The notes under the pieces are model-generated. The model saw nothing but the letters and a program-made list of their open reading frames with translations. It was not told the DNA's origin and ran no database searches. 64,000 nucleotides of DNA, from assembly GCF_014764445.1 (NCBI RefSeq), contig NZ_CP061721.1, positions 1,364,001 through 1,428,000 of the forward strand, given 5' to 3'. The stretch is from Pseudarthrobacter sp. BIM B-2242 (GTDB lineage: Bacteria; Actinomycetota; Actinomycetes; Actinomycetales; Micrococcaceae). This document shows, piece after piece, positions 52,498-61,355 of the stretch. A program made the translations under genes and the position numbers. Position 1 is the stretch's first letter, and the number at the start of each line of letters is the position of its first letter.

Positions 52498-53829
52498 ATG
52501 AGCCCCATCCTCCTTTTTATCCTCGGCGTCGTCTTTGTGGCGATCGGCATTGCCGTGTCCATTGCGCTCCACGAAGTGGGGCACCTGGTGCCCGCCAAGC
52601 TGTTCAAGGTGCGCGTCACCAAGTACATGATCGGCTTCGGCCCCACGCTCTGGTCCAGGCGCAAAGGCGAGACCGAATACGGTGTGAAGGCAATCCCGCT
52701 GGGCGGCTACGTGTCCATGATCGGGATGTACCCGCCCAACAAGGACGACGGAACGGTCCGGCCTTCCAGCACCGGCATGTTCCAGACACTGGCCACGGAG
52801 GCGCGATCCCTGGCCCACGAGGAGGTTGGCCCGGAGGACGGGAACCGCGTCTTCTACCGCCTGCCGGTCTGGAAAAAAATCATCGTGATGCTCGGCGGCC
52901 CGGTCATGAACCTGCTGATCGGCGTGGTGCTGACCGCTGTCCTGTTGATGGGCTTTGGCGTGGCCACAGCCACCACCACCATTTCCGATGTGTCCAAGTG
53001 CCAGGTGGCTGCGGGGCAGACGGTGGACCCCGATTCGCCGGACTGCCAGCTGACTCCCGCTGCGGCTGCCGGGCTCCTGCCGAACGATGTGGTCACCTCC
53101 TTTGACGGAAAAGCAGTCACGGGCTGGGACCAGCTGACCGAGTGGATCCGCGCCTCCGCCGGCAGGGAAGTCGCCATCACCGTGGAGCGCGACGGCGGAC
53201 CGGTTACCACCACGGTGACCCCCGTCCTGTCCGCCCGCCCCGTCGTGGGCGTGGACGGACGCCAGGCAAAGGATGACGCCGGCAATCTCCTGTACCAGGA
53301 CGTGGGCTTTCTCGGCATCGGCGCGCAGACCGAACTGGTGGCCCAGCCGGCGTCGTCCGTCCTGCCCATGGCGGGGGAGAACATCAGGCAGGTGGCCGGG
53401 GTTGTCCTCAATCTGCCCGCGAGGGTGGTCGGTGTGGCAAAGGCCGCCTTCAGCGAGGAAGAGCGCGATCCGAACGGTCCCATCAGCGTGGTGGGCGTGG
53501 GACGCGTAGCCGGCGAAGTGGCGGCCATGGAAGAGGTGCCGCTCCAGTCCAGGCTTGGCGCACTGGTGGGCCTGCTGGCCGGCCTCAACTTTGCGCTCGC
53601 GGTCTTCAACCTGATCCCGCTGCTGCCGCTCGACGGCGGGCATGTGGCCGGAGCGCTCTATGAGGGGGCACGGCGGCAGGTGGCCAGGCTGTTCGGCAAA
53701 CCGGACCCGGGAGCTTTCGACATCGCCAAACTGCTTCCCGTGACCTATGTGGTGGCCGTGCTGCTGATGGGCATGAGCGCGCTGCTGATCTACGCGGACA
53801 TTGTGAAGCCGGTGAACCTCTTCGGCTGA
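52498..53829 (+). CDS. M50 site-2 zinc metalloprotease (RseP/Rip1 type)
   Basis: The 443-residue intramembrane protease has HEVGH at about 25-29 with ALHEVGHLVPAKLFKVRV and a second metal-ligand region in LNLIPLLPLDGGHV. The inserted PDZ-like domain is about 170-280. Such enzymes cut anti-sigma factors in the membrane to release sigma factors. The dxr-rseP-ispG gene order is widespread in actinobacteria. ATG 52498 follows TAGGAAGCAG. Confidence 0.93.
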   Translation: MSPILLFILGVVFVAIGIAVSIALHEVGHLVPAKLFKVRVTKYMIGFGPTLWSRRKGETEYGVKAIPLGGYVSMIGMYPPNKDDGTVRPSSTGMFQTLATEARSLAHEEVGPEDGNRVFYRLPVWKKIIVMLGGPVMNLLIGVVLTAVLLMGFGVATATTTISDVSKCQVAAGQTVDPDSPDCQLTPAAAAGLLPNDVVTSFDGKAVTGWDQLTEWIRASAGREVAITVERDGGPVTTTVTPVLSARPVVGVDGRQAKDDAGNLLYQDVGFLGIGAQTELVAQPASSVLPMAGENIRQVAGVVLNLPARVVGVAKAAFSEEERDPNGPISVVGVGRVAGEVAAMEEVPLQSRLGALVGLLAGLNFALAVFNLIPLLPLDGGHVAGALYEGARRQVARLFGKPDPGAFDIAKLLPVTYVVAVLLMGMSALLIYADIVKPVNLFG

Positions 53830-53875
53830 GATGCCTCGCGCTGCCTGATGCCTTCGCGGAGAAAGGTGAACAAAA

Positions 53876-54574
53876 ATGAGCCCGCAGAAAGTAAGCCGTT
53901 GGGTCCAGGCCGGTTTGTGGGCGCTGGCCGTTGCCTGGCTCGTTACGGCCTGGTCCTCGCTGGAGCCACAGCCGGACGCGGCCCGGGACCCGGAAGCCTG
54001 GGCCAGGTTCGTCAGCTCCGATTCGTACCAGATGGGCCATCTGCTGGGCGGCACCGGCGGCACCATCCTGGCCATCTTGGGGACCTTTGCGCTGGGGTGC
54101 TGCCTTGCCGGCAGCCGGACCGGAGGCCTCGCGTTGACAGCAATGGTCAGTGCAGTGGCCGGTACCGCACTGCTGCTGGTGCCCGCTGTGATTTCCACGT
54201 TCGCCACTCCCGCCATCGGTAAGGCCTACCTGGCTGGAAACCAGGACGTGATGCAGTTGGAATTCCCGGGATCGATGAACGGGGCGTTCCTGCTGGGCCT
54301 CCTGCTGGCCTGTGCCGGCAACCTCCTGCTGGGGATCGCAGTATGGCGTTCCCGGGTCCTGCCGCGGTGGGCCGGGGTGCTCTGGGCGGCAGGAGCCGTG
54401 CTGTTCTATGTCCTCGGCGTGATCCTGGGGCAGGCCACCACCGGAAGCAGCCTGCCTACCCAGAGTGCCGGGGGCCTGCTGATGGGAGTTGCCGCGGTGT
54501 GGATGGCGTGGGAGGCGACCCGGCGGAGCGCTGTTCCGCCGGAATCACAGCGGCTGACGGCTGATTCCAGCTAA
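53876..54574 (+). CDS. Multi-pass membrane protein, unknown function
   Basis: The 232-residue protein appears to have six membrane helices with small loops; its first helix is LWALAVAWLVTAWSSL and the next segments include GHLLGGTGGTILAILGTFALGCCLAG. No family I can name with confidence. It starts after an AAGGTGAACAAAA-type site. Its 3' end runs into the satD operator: the stop TAA lies at 54572-54574, where a 22-bp palindrome begins. Confidence 0.65.
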   Translation: MSPQKVSRWVQAGLWALAVAWLVTAWSSLEPQPDAARDPEAWARFVSSDSYQMGHLLGGTGGTILAILGTFALGCCLAGSRTGGLALTAMVSAVAGTALLLVPAVISTFATPAIGKAYLAGNQDVMQLEFPGSMNGAFLLGLLLACAGNLLLGIAVWRSRVLPRWAGVLWAAGAVLFYVLGVILGQATTGSSLPTQSAGGLLMGVAAVWMAWEATRRSAVPPESQRLTADSS

Positions 54575-54594
54575 TCAGCCATATATGGCTGATT
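54573..54594. promoter_or_regulatory. 22-bp perfect palindrome, probable SatD operator
   Basis: AATCAGCCATA and its exact reverse complement form a 22-bp perfect palindrome (54573-54594) with the centre TATA. A second copy of the AATCAGC half followed by an imperfect arm occurs at 54601-54622. It lies 58 bp upstream of the satD-like gene and in unusually AT-rich DNA. Confidence 0.7.
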
Positions 54595-54600
54595 CTTAAT

Positions 54601-54622
54601 AATCAGCTATTAGTGATTGATT
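54601..54622. promoter_or_regulatory. Second, imperfect operator-like element
   Basis: AATCAGCTATT and AGTGATTGATT form a degenerate copy of the palindrome at 54573-54594, starting 28 bp after its start. Two adjacent sites favour cooperative binding. Confidence 0.5.
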
Positions 54623-54652
54623 ATTTCCTCTTGCCTGCGTACGGTTTATGGC

Positions 54653-55375
54653 ATGTACGTACTGACCATCGACCAGCGCGGAAGCACTGCAGACATGGAC
54701 CGGGTTCCAGGCCTGATTTCCGCATTGGGCAGCCTCACACCTGCCCCGTTCGAGCGTTCGGTAGGCGACGAGCTCCAGGGTGTCGTGGAACACGCTGCGG
54801 ACGTCGTGGACATAGCGCTCCATGCGCTCCGGGACGGACACTGGTACGTCGGGATCGGGATCGGGGCGGTGCAGCTGGTTCCCGGCGGCAGCCCCCGGGA
54901 AGGCACCGGCAGCGGCTTTGTGGCAGCGCGGAAGGCAGTGGAACTGGCCAAGGGCGCGGCGGCCCAGGTGCCGTTGTCGGTGGTGTCCGGCAGTATGGGA
55001 CGTGGCCGGGACCTACGTCCCGATGCCGGGAAGGGAGCCATGACCAGTGCACACGCCCAGGCGGTGCTCCGCTTGCTGGGACGCGTTGTGCAGCAACGCA
55101 CGCCGGCCCAGTGGCGCGTGGTGGACAGCCTGCGCGCCTACCAGGGCGGCGAAGGCCGTCACGGCAGCCAGAAACATGTGGCCCGGGAGCTGGGGATCAC
55201 CGAGCAGTCGGTAAGCCGTGCCCTGCTGCGGTCCGGCTGGCCGGAAGAGGCAGCTGCCAGGCCTGCCGCCGCCATGCTCCTGGAGTGCGCCCACGCCCGG
55301 ATCCTTGCTCCGTCGGGGACACCTGCGCCGTGGACAGTCCAGGTAGGGGATACTTCGACCGAGGGGAACCGGTGA
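54653..55375 (+). CDS. satD: SatD-family protein with helix-turn-helix, probable regulator
   Basis: The 240-residue protein starts YVLTIDQRGSTADMDRVPGL (SatD-type N-terminus), has a central alpha/beta region (VGIGIGAVQLVPGG, GSGFVAARKAVELAKG) and a C-terminal HTH (SQKHVARELGITEQSVSRALLRSG, about 172-195). SatD proteins are named from Streptococcus acid-tolerance genes, but function is unclear. The HTH and the two AATCAGC palindromes directly upstream argue that it binds DNA and autoregulates. It overlaps the downstream gene by 4 nt (GTGA). Confidence 0.75.
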   Translation: MYVLTIDQRGSTADMDRVPGLISALGSLTPAPFERSVGDELQGVVEHAADVVDIALHALRDGHWYVGIGIGAVQLVPGGSPREGTGSGFVAARKAVELAKGAAAQVPLSVVSGSMGRGRDLRPDAGKGAMTSAHAQAVLRLLGRVVQQRTPAQWRVVDSLRAYQGGEGRHGSQKHVARELGITEQSVSRALLRSGWPEEAAARPAAAMLLECAHARILAPSGTPAPWTVQVGDTSTEGNR

Positions 55376-55971
55376 ACGCACTCTGGATCGCAGCGGCCCT
55401 CCTGGTGGCGGGTTTTGCGGGCTGGCCTGTGACCTCGCTGGTGTTCCGGCTGGCCAGGACCATCGATGACAAGGCCGACGCCGCAGCGAAGGCCGGCGGT
55501 GCCGCAGGCCGTGACTCCGGCCAGGATCCGTCAGCAGATGTGACGGTGGACAACCTGCCGGACATTCCGGCGGATGATCAGCAGCCCGGTCAGACCGTTG
55601 ACGGCGAGCTGACAGCGGGCGGCGACAGGCCGCCGTCGGACGCCACCCACCCGGAAGCTGAAGGTCCCGGGCAGCCGGGTCCCGCAGTTCCGGCCCAGCG
55701 AATTCTGCGCGGCGGTGCCATTATCGGGGTGCTCGAACGCCTGGGCGTCTGCCTGGCCATCCTGACCGGGCAGCCGGTGGCTATTGCCTACATTGTGGCC
55801 ATCAAGGGCCTGGGCAGGTTTGCCGAACTCAAGGGAAACGCCGGTGGCTGCAGAGCGGTTCATCATTGGAACGCTGACGTCGATGCTGTGGGCGGCCGGC
55901 ACCGGAGCGATCGTGAAGGTGTTCTTGCTGCAGTAGGTTTCGGATCGGCGGCAGCCCGCCCCGGGCGATAG
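55372..55971 (+). pseudogene. Membrane protein partner of satD, apparent frameshift near the C-terminus
   Basis: From GTG 55372 (overlapping satD by 4 nt) a frame of about 199 codons begins NALWIAAALLVAGFAGWPVTSLVFRLARTID, has an acidic/Pro-rich middle and GGAIIGVLERLGVCLAILTGQPVAIAYIVAIKGLGRFAELKGNAG. After about residue 158 the frame becomes basic and unlike a membrane protein. In the +1 frame, from 55843, the DNA reads AAERFIIGTLTSMLWAAGTG...VFLLQ and stops at 55934-55936, exactly what the family's last helix should look like. One extra G in GGTGG (55842-55846) explains the shift. Real mutation, sequencing error or split gene cannot be distinguished here. Confidence 0.75.
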
Positions 55972-55980
55972 GGTGTCCTT

Positions 55981-56274
55981 ATGACTGTTTTTGCCGTTGA
56001 GTACGTGTACGCCGCCGATTCCACCGCCGCCCTTGATGAACACCGCCCTGCGCACCGCGCGTGGCTGGCAGGCCTGGCGGAAGGCGGCCAGTTGCTGACC
56101 AGCGGACCCTATGGTGACGGGGCGGGTGCGCTGCTGATCTTCAAGGTCCAGGACGAAACCCGGCTGAATGAGCTGCTCAAGCAGGACCCGTTCGCCATTG
56201 CCGGAACCATCGCCGGGATCCGCACTGCCGAATGGACCCCCGTGATAGGCCTCCTGGCCCCGCACGCGTCCTGA
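55981..56274 (+). CDS. YciI-family protein
   Basis: The 97-residue ferredoxin-like protein matches Yci[53 protein letters not shown] with the conserved His ([11 protein letters not shown]) and Asp/Gly residues. Members act as dimers, and some are oxygenase- or hydrolase-like; this one has no assigned substrate. TAGGGT (55969-55974) lies 6 nt before the ATG, so the transcript is probably leaderless. It lies between the frameshifted satD partner and ispG. Confidence 0.85.
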   Translation: MTVFAVEYVYAADSTAALDEHRPAHRAWLAGLAEGGQLLTSGPYGDGAGALLIFKVQDETRLNELLKQDPFAIAGTIAGIRTAEWTPVIGLLAPHAS

Positions 56275-56320
56275 TCTCCGTACCACTTTTCCTCCCGAAA
56301 TACCTACCCAAGGAGTCCAC

Positions 56321-57487
56321 GTGACCTCGGTCAGCCTGGGAATGCCGTCAGCACCGCCGCCTGTCCTCGCCCCCCGCCGCAAGACGCGCCAGATCAAGGT
56401 GGGATCGGTGGGAGTCGGCTCGGACTCGCCCATCAGCGTGCAGTCCATGACCACCACCCCCACAACGGACATCAACGCCACACTGCAGCAGATCGCGGAG
56501 CTGACTGCGTCAGGCTGCGACATTGTGCGCGTTGCCTGCCCGTCAGCCGACGATGCCGAGGCGTTGCCCATCATCGCGCGCAAGTCCCAGATCCCCGTGA
56601 TAGCGGACATCCACTTCCAGCCCAAGTACGTTTTTGCGGCGATCGAAGCCGGCTGCGCGGCAGTGCGGGTGAACCCGGGAAATATCCGCAAGTTCGATGA
56701 CCAGATCAAGGAAATCGCCCGCGCGGCAAAGGACCACGGAACGTCCATCCGGATCGGTGTCAACGCCGGCTCCCTGGAGCCCGGCATCCTCAAGAAATAC
56801 GGCAAGGCCACACCGGAAGCCCTCGTTGAGTCGGCAGTCTGGGAAGCATCGCTGTTCGAGGAGCACGGATTCCACGACTTCAAGATCTCCGTCAAGCACA
56901 ATGACCCCGTCATCATGGTGGCGGCCTACGAGATGCTCGCGGAGAAGGGTGACTGGCCGCTGCACCTGGGCGTCACCGAGGCCGGACCGGCCTTCCAGGG
57001 GACCATCAAGTCCGCTACCGCCTTCGGGGCACTCCTGGCCAAGGGCATCGGCGACACCATCCGCGTTTCCCTCTCGGCCCCGCCGGTGGAGGAAATCAAG
57101 GTGGGCAACCAGATCCTTCAGTCCCTGAACCTGCGTCCGCGCAAGCTGGAGATCGTCTCGTGCCCGTCCTGCGGACGTGCCCAGGTGGACGTCTACACTC
57201 TGGCCGAGCAAGTCACCGCCGGACTGGAAGGCATGGAGATTCCGCTGCGCGTGGCCGTGATGGGCTGCGTGGTGAACGGACCCGGTGAAGCCCGTGAAGC
57301 CGACCTCGGCGTGGCCTCGGGCAACGGCAAGGGCCAGATCTTTGTGAAGGGCGAAGTCATTAAGACTGTGCCTGAGAGTGAAATTGTTGAGACACTGATC
57401 GAAGAGGCCATGCGCATTGCCGAGGAGATGGGGGAGGCCGATGGCGAAGATGCTGTCAAAGGTAGCCCCGTGGTTAGCGTCTCATAA
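56321..57487 (+). CDS. ispG: 4-hydroxy-3-methylbut-2-en-1-yl diphosphate synthase
   Basis: The 388-residue MEP-pathway enzyme has an N-terminal TIM barrel ([27 protein letters not shown]) and the C-terminal 4Fe-4S cluster ligands: [16 protein letters not shown] (CPSC) and [15 protein letters not shown] with the conserved Glu. It converts MEcPP to HMBPP. GTG 56321 follows AAGGAGTC. Its last 47 nt overlap the next GNAT gene. Confidence 0.97.
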   Translation: MTSVSLGMPSAPPPVLAPRRKTRQIKVGSVGVGSDSPISVQSMTTTPTTDINATLQQIAELTASGCDIVRVACPSADDAEALPIIARKSQIPVIADIHFQPKYVFAAIEAGCAAVRVNPGNIRKFDDQIKEIARAAKDHGTSIRIGVNAGSLEPGILKKYGKATPEALVESAVWEASLFEEHGFHDFKISVKHNDPVIMVAAYEMLAEKGDWPLHLGVTEAGPAFQGTIKSATAFGALLAKGIGDTIRVSLSAPPVEEIKVGNQILQSLNLRPRKLEIVSCPSCGRAQVDVYTLAEQVTAGLEGMEIPLRVAVMGCVVNGPGEAREADLGVASGNGKGQIFVKGEVIKTVPESEIVETLIEEAMRIAEEMGEADGEDAVKGSPVVSVS

Positions 57488-58340
57488 ACCCGACGCCGAA
57501 CCGGAGGGGGTCACCGTCCGTGCCCTTTCCGGCGCGGACACCCCGGCCCTTCGGCGCCTTGCCCTGCAGGATCCGGTAGCCAATGTCTTCATCCTCGCCC
57601 ATCTCAGGACGGCGGGGTCAGCGGCGCCCACCACTGGCGGCGCTGCTGTCCTGGGCGTGTTCGACGACGGCATCCTCCTGGGCGCGTGCTGGGCGGGAGC
57701 GAACCTCGTTCCGGTGGAACTGGACCCCGGGTTTGCCGGGCTGGTAGCAGAAACGGCGAGCGCGTCCGGCCGCCGCTTTGCCTCCGCGTTCGGTCCTGCG
57801 GCCTCAGTCCTCGCCCTCTATGCTGAACTGGCTGAGTTGGGGCATGCCGCCCACGAGGTGCGGGACGAGCAGCCGCTGATGACTCTCTCCGGTCCGCCGG
57901 CGGTGGAGCCGAACACTGATCTCGCGCTGGGCAGGCTGGCCGATTTTGACCGCATTCTGCCGGCCTGTGCTGCCATGTTCGAAGAGGAAGTGGGCTACTC
58001 GCCGTTCCTCGGCGGCAAGGAGTTCTACAGCCGCCGTGTGGAGGGCCTCATCCGCCAGGGTCATTCACTGGCACACGTCAACGACTCCGGTGAAGTGGTG
58101 TTCAAGGCCGAACTCGGAGCAGTCACGGCCGACGTTACACAGATCCAGGGTGTCTGGATGAACCCCGGCTACCGCGGCCAGGGGCTGAGCGCGGGCTACA
58201 TGGCAGCAGTAGTGGAGAAGGCCCGTGCTTTGGCGCCGGTGACCAGTCTTTACGTCAACGGCTTCAACCTCCGCGCACGGTCCACCTACGAACGGGTGGG
58301 GTTCCAGCAGGTCGGCACGTTCGCAACCGTCTTGTTTTAG
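57441..58340 (+). CDS. GNAT-family acetyltransferase (DUF4081-type)
   Basis: The 299-residue protein has an N-terminal DUF4081-like half (about 30-130) and a C-terminal GNAT domain with [27 protein letters not shown], the acetyl-CoA loop. ATG 57441 has GGGGGAGG upstream, although it overlaps ispG by 47 nt in another frame; ATG 57450 is a second choice. The pair ispG-GNAT next to each other is common in actinobacteria. Acceptor unknown. Confidence 0.88.
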   Translation: MAKMLSKVAPWLASHKPDAEPEGVTVRALSGADTPALRRLALQDPVANVFILAHLRTAGSAAPTTGGAAVLGVFDDGILLGACWAGANLVPVELDPGFAGLVAETASASGRRFASAFGPAASVLALYAELAELGHAAHEVRDEQPLMTLSGPPAVEPNTDLALGRLADFDRILPACAAMFEEEVGYSPFLGGKEFYSRRVEGLIRQGHSLAHVNDSGEVVFKAELGAVTADVTQIQGVWMNPGYRGQGLSAGYMAAVVEKARALAPVTSLYVNGFNLRARSTYERVGFQQVGTFATVLF

Positions 58341-58690
58341 GCTTCCGTGCCCCTCAAAACCTTCGAATGGAGAAATTCCTTGTCAAAGGTGCCCGCCATC
58401 ACATAGGTTCGATCTAGCTGCGCTGGAGTGGGTGGGCGGTCTCACCAGTCCTCACCAGTATCTAAGCGTCAACGGCCGTAGAGCCACGCCTGAATGCAAT
58501 GACCAGCCGTTCACGGCCAGGGGCTCTGTATTCCGGGCGTGGCTCTATTGCGTGACTGCGTGACTGCGTGACTCCGGGGCCGGGGGACTGCGGACTGCGG
58601 GACGGAGCGCGGATTGCCGGTAGATTAGTACCCAGACGAATTGCCCGGCTCTGCTTCCAGCAGCCATTCCCCAGAAACGGATACCCGCCC
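58341..58690. other. proS upstream region: inverted repeat and GCGTGACT repeats, no gene seen
   Basis: This 350-bp stretch has no convincing reading frame. It holds CTCACCAGT twice (58441 and 58451), a 12-bp inverted repeat (58479-58490 with 58536-58547), GCGTGACT three times in tandem (58550, 58558, 58566), and a -10-like TAGATT at 58622-58627. The proS start lies about 60 bp after that box, so it is an ordinary leader with an odd repeat zone ahead of it. Confidence 0.55.
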
Positions 58691-60499
58691 GTGGTCACAA
58701 GACTGTCCCAGCTTTTCCTGCGCACCCTGCGTGAAGATCCCGTCGATGCCGAGGTGGCCAGCCACCGGCTCCTGGTGCGGGCCGGCTACATCCGGCGCGC
58801 GGCACCGGGCATCTACACGTGGCTGCCGCTCGGGCTGAGTGTGCTGCGCAAGGTCGAAGCGGTGATCCGCGAGGAAATGGCGGCGATCGGTGCCCAGGAA
58901 GTGCATTTCCCGGCCCTGCTGCCGCGGGAACCCTACGAGGCCACCAACCGCTGGACCGAATACGGCGAGGGCCTCTTCCGGCTCCAGGACCGCAAAGGTG
59001 CGGACTACCTGCTGGCTCCCACGCATGAGGAAATGTTCACCCTCCTGGTCAAGGACCTGTACTCCTCGTACAAGGACCTGCCCCTGAGCCTTTACCAGAT
59101 CCAGAACAAGTACCGCGACGAAGCGCGGCCCCGGGCAGGCCTGCTGCGCGGCCGCGAGTTCATCATGAAGGACTCTTACTCCTTCGACGTGGACGACGCC
59201 GGCCTGGACGCCAGCTACGCGGCGCACCGCGCGGCATACATCCGCATCTTCGAGCGGCTGGGCCTGGAAGTCATTCCGGTCGCAGCCACCGCCGGTGCCA
59301 TGGGCGGCTCCAAGAGCGAGGAGTTCCTGCACCCGACTGAGGTCGGCGAGGACACCTTCGTGCGGTCCGCGGGCGGCTATGCAGCCAACGTCGAGGCAGT
59401 GACCACGGTGGTGCCGGCGGACATCGACTTCAGCGGTGCCCCGGCGGCCGAAGTCCTGGACACTCCGGATACCCCCACCATCGACACCCTGGTGGCCTCC
59501 GCCAATGTACTTGCTCCCCGCACCGAGGCCGAGGGCGGCCCGTGGACTGCCGCTGACACGCTCAAGAACGTTGTCCTGGCCGTCACCCTGCCCACCGGTG
59601 AACGCCAGCTGGTGGTCATTGGCCTTCCGGGTGACCGCGGGGTGGACCTGAAGCGCGTCGAAGCCAACATCGGTTCCTTCCTGCCCATCGCCGGCGAAAT
59701 CGGACTCGAAGCCGCCAACGACGACGACCTCAAGAAGCAGCCCCTCATCGTCAAGGGCTACCTTGGCCCCGGCATGACGCTGGAGGAACCCCTGCTGGGA
59801 AGCGACAGCGCGACCAAGCTCCTCTACCTCGTCGATCCCCGCGTGGTCAGCGGTAGCGCGTGGGTGACCGGTGCCAACGAGGCCGGAAAGCACGTGTTCG
59901 GACTCGTTGCCGGACGCGACTTCGGCTGGGACGGCGTCATCGAATGCACGGACGTCCGCGAAGGCGACCAGGCCCCGGACGGGTCCGGTCCGCTGGAAAT
60001 CGCCCGCGGCATCGAGATGGGCCACATTTTCCAGCTTGGCCGCAAGTACGCCGAAGCCCTCGAGCTGAAGGTCCTGGACCAGAACGGCAAGCAGGTTGTT
60101 GTCACCATGGGTTCCTACGGCGTGGGCGTGACGCGCGCCGTCGCGGCCCTGGCCGAATCCAACCACGACGACAAGGGCCTGACCTGGCCGCGCGCCGTCG
60201 CCCCCGCCGATGTCCACGTCGTGGCTGTGGGCCGAGGCGAGGAAATCTTCGCAGCCGCGGAGAAACTGGCCCTCGACCTGGAGGCCGCCGGGCTGGACGT
60301 TATTTATGATGACCGTCCCAAGGTCTCACCGGGCGTCAAGTTCGGCGACGCCGAACTGGTTGGTGTCCCCACCATCCTCGCCGTCGGCCGGGGCCTGGTG
60401 GACGGCGTGGTGGAGATCAAGGACCGGCGCAGCGGCGAAGCGGAGAACGTAGCGGTGGACAAGGCCGTCGACTACGTGGTCACCGCCGTCCGTAGCTGA
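58691..60499 (+). CDS. proS: Prolyl-tRNA synthetase
   Basis: The 602-residue class II enzyme has [46 protein letters not shown] at the N-terminus, [50 protein letters not shown] (motif 2), the long inserted editing domain (about 230-400) of bacterial-type ProRS, motif 3 in [15 protein letters not shown] and a C-terminal anticodon-binding domain. GTG 58691 begins where the family N-terminus starts. No strong ribosome site is seen. Confidence 0.95.
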   Translation: MVTRLSQLFLRTLREDPVDAEVASHRLLVRAGYIRRAAPGIYTWLPLGLSVLRKVEAVIREEMAAIGAQEVHFPALLPREPYEATNRWTEYGEGLFRLQDRKGADYLLAPTHEEMFTLLVKDLYSSYKDLPLSLYQIQNKYRDEARPRAGLLRGREFIMKDSYSFDVDDAGLDASYAAHRAAYIRIFERLGLEVIPVAATAGAMGGSKSEEFLHPTEVGEDTFVRSAGGYAANVEAVTTVVPADIDFSGAPAAEVLDTPDTPTIDTLVASANVLAPRTEAEGGPWTAADTLKNVVLAVTLPTGERQLVVIGLPGDRGVDLKRVEANIGSFLPIAGEIGLEAANDDDLKKQPLIVKGYLGPGMTLEEPLLGSDSATKLLYLVDPRVVSGSAWVTGANEAGKHVFGLVAGRDFGWDGVIECTDVREGDQAPDGSGPLEIARGIEMGHIFQLGRKYAEALELKVLDQNGKQVVVTMGSYGVGVTRAVAALAESNHDDKGLTWPRAVAPADVHVVAVGRGEEIFAAAEKLALDLEAAGLDVIYDDRPKVSPGVKFGDAELVGVPTILAVGRGLVDGVVEIKDRRSGEAENVAVDKAVDYVVTAVRS

Positions 60500-60508
60500 T
60501 CTCCGGAG

Positions 60509-61303
60509 GTGATCTCCGGGTTCGAATCGATCCAGCTCACCACCATCATCCTGATCGTGGTGGCTGGATTTGCCGCGGGCTGGGTGGATGCGGTGGTGGG
60601 CGGCGGCGGGCTGCTCCAGCTGCCCGCCCTGCTGCTGGTCCCCGGAATCACGCCGGTCCAGGCGCTGGCGACCAACAAAATGGGATCAATTTTCGGCACC
60701 ACCACCAGTGCTGTGACGTACTACGGGCGGGTCAAACCCGACCTGCGGACGGCCATCCCCATGGCGGTTATCGCCCTGGCCGGCAGCTTCGGAGGCGCGG
60801 TGCTGGCCGCTACGCTGCCGGCCAGTGTCTTCAAACCGATCATCGTGGCCGCGCTGGTCGCCGTCGCACTCTTCACGGCCCTCAAGCCCAACGTCGGTGA
60901 CATCACCCTGCTGCGTCATGACGGCCACAAGCACTATGTGGTGGCATGCCTGATCGGTGCCGTGATCGGCTTTTACGATGGCCTGATCGGTCCGGGAACC
61001 GGTTCCTTCCTTATCATCGCGCTGGTCTCCGCCATGGGCTACGCCTTCCTGGAAGCCAGCGCGAAAGCCAAGATCGTGAACATGGCCACCAACGCCGGCG
61101 CCCTGCTGTTTTTCCTTCCCCATGGATCGCTCCTGTGGGGTGTGGGCCTGGTGCTGGGCGTTTCCAACATGGCCGGCGGCTATCTCGGGGCACGCACCGC
61201 CGTGAAGCAGGGCAGCGGTTTCATCCGGGTGGTTTTCCTGGTGGTGGTGGGCGCCCTGATCATCAAACTCGGCGTCGACGTGTGGCAGGAAAACTTCGCC
61301 TGA
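60509..61303 (+). CDS. TauE/SafE (TSUP) sulfite/sulfonate exporter-type membrane protein
   Basis: The 264-residue protein has about eight membrane helices in two similar halves. LVVAGFAAGWVDAVVGGGGLLQLPALLL and ATNKMGSIFGTTTSA are typical of the TSUP family, with GFYDGLIGPGTGSFLIIAL as the second half. It likely exports sulfite or a sulfonate. The GTG at 60509 lies only a few bases after GGAGG, an unusually tight spacing, so the start is uncertain by a few codons. It begins 10 nt after proS. Confidence 0.85.
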   Translation: MISGFESIQLTTIILIVVAGFAAGWVDAVVGGGGLLQLPALLLVPGITPVQALATNKMGSIFGTTTSAVTYYGRVKPDLRTAIPMAVIALAGSFGGAVLAATLPASVFKPIIVAALVAVALFTALKPNVGDITLLRHDGHKHYVVACLIGAVIGFYDGLIGPGTGSFLIIALVSAMGYAFLEASAKAKIVNMATNAGALLFFLPHGSLLWGVGLVLGVSNMAGGYLGARTAVKQGSGFIRVVFLVVVGALIIKLGVDVWQENFA

Positions 61304-61343
61304 CAGGGTAGGCGGAACCCTCGCAGCCCCCTCTGGCCCGGCG

Positions 61344-61349
61344 TAGCAT
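61344..61349 (+). promoter_or_regulatory. -10-like box for the PLP decarboxylase gene
   Basis: TAGCAT ends 6 nt before ATG 61356, again the leaderless pattern. Confidence 0.45.
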
Positions 61350-61355
61350 GCAGGT

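Noticed and set aside
52096-54216. 706-codon minus-strand open frame across dxr, the M50 protease and the membrane protein
   Set aside because: It lies antisense to three well-supported genes, is low-complexity (His, Gln, Arg rich) and has no family features. It is a high-GC frame shadow.
58385-58430. Possible tRNA-like fragment (GGTTCGATC) before proS
   Set aside because: No acceptor or D-arm pairing could be found; only the T-loop-like heptamer matches.
58625-60217. 530-codon minus-strand frame opposite proS
   Set aside because: It mirrors proS on the other strand, with repetitive Gly/Val/Asp/Glu content and no recognisable domain.
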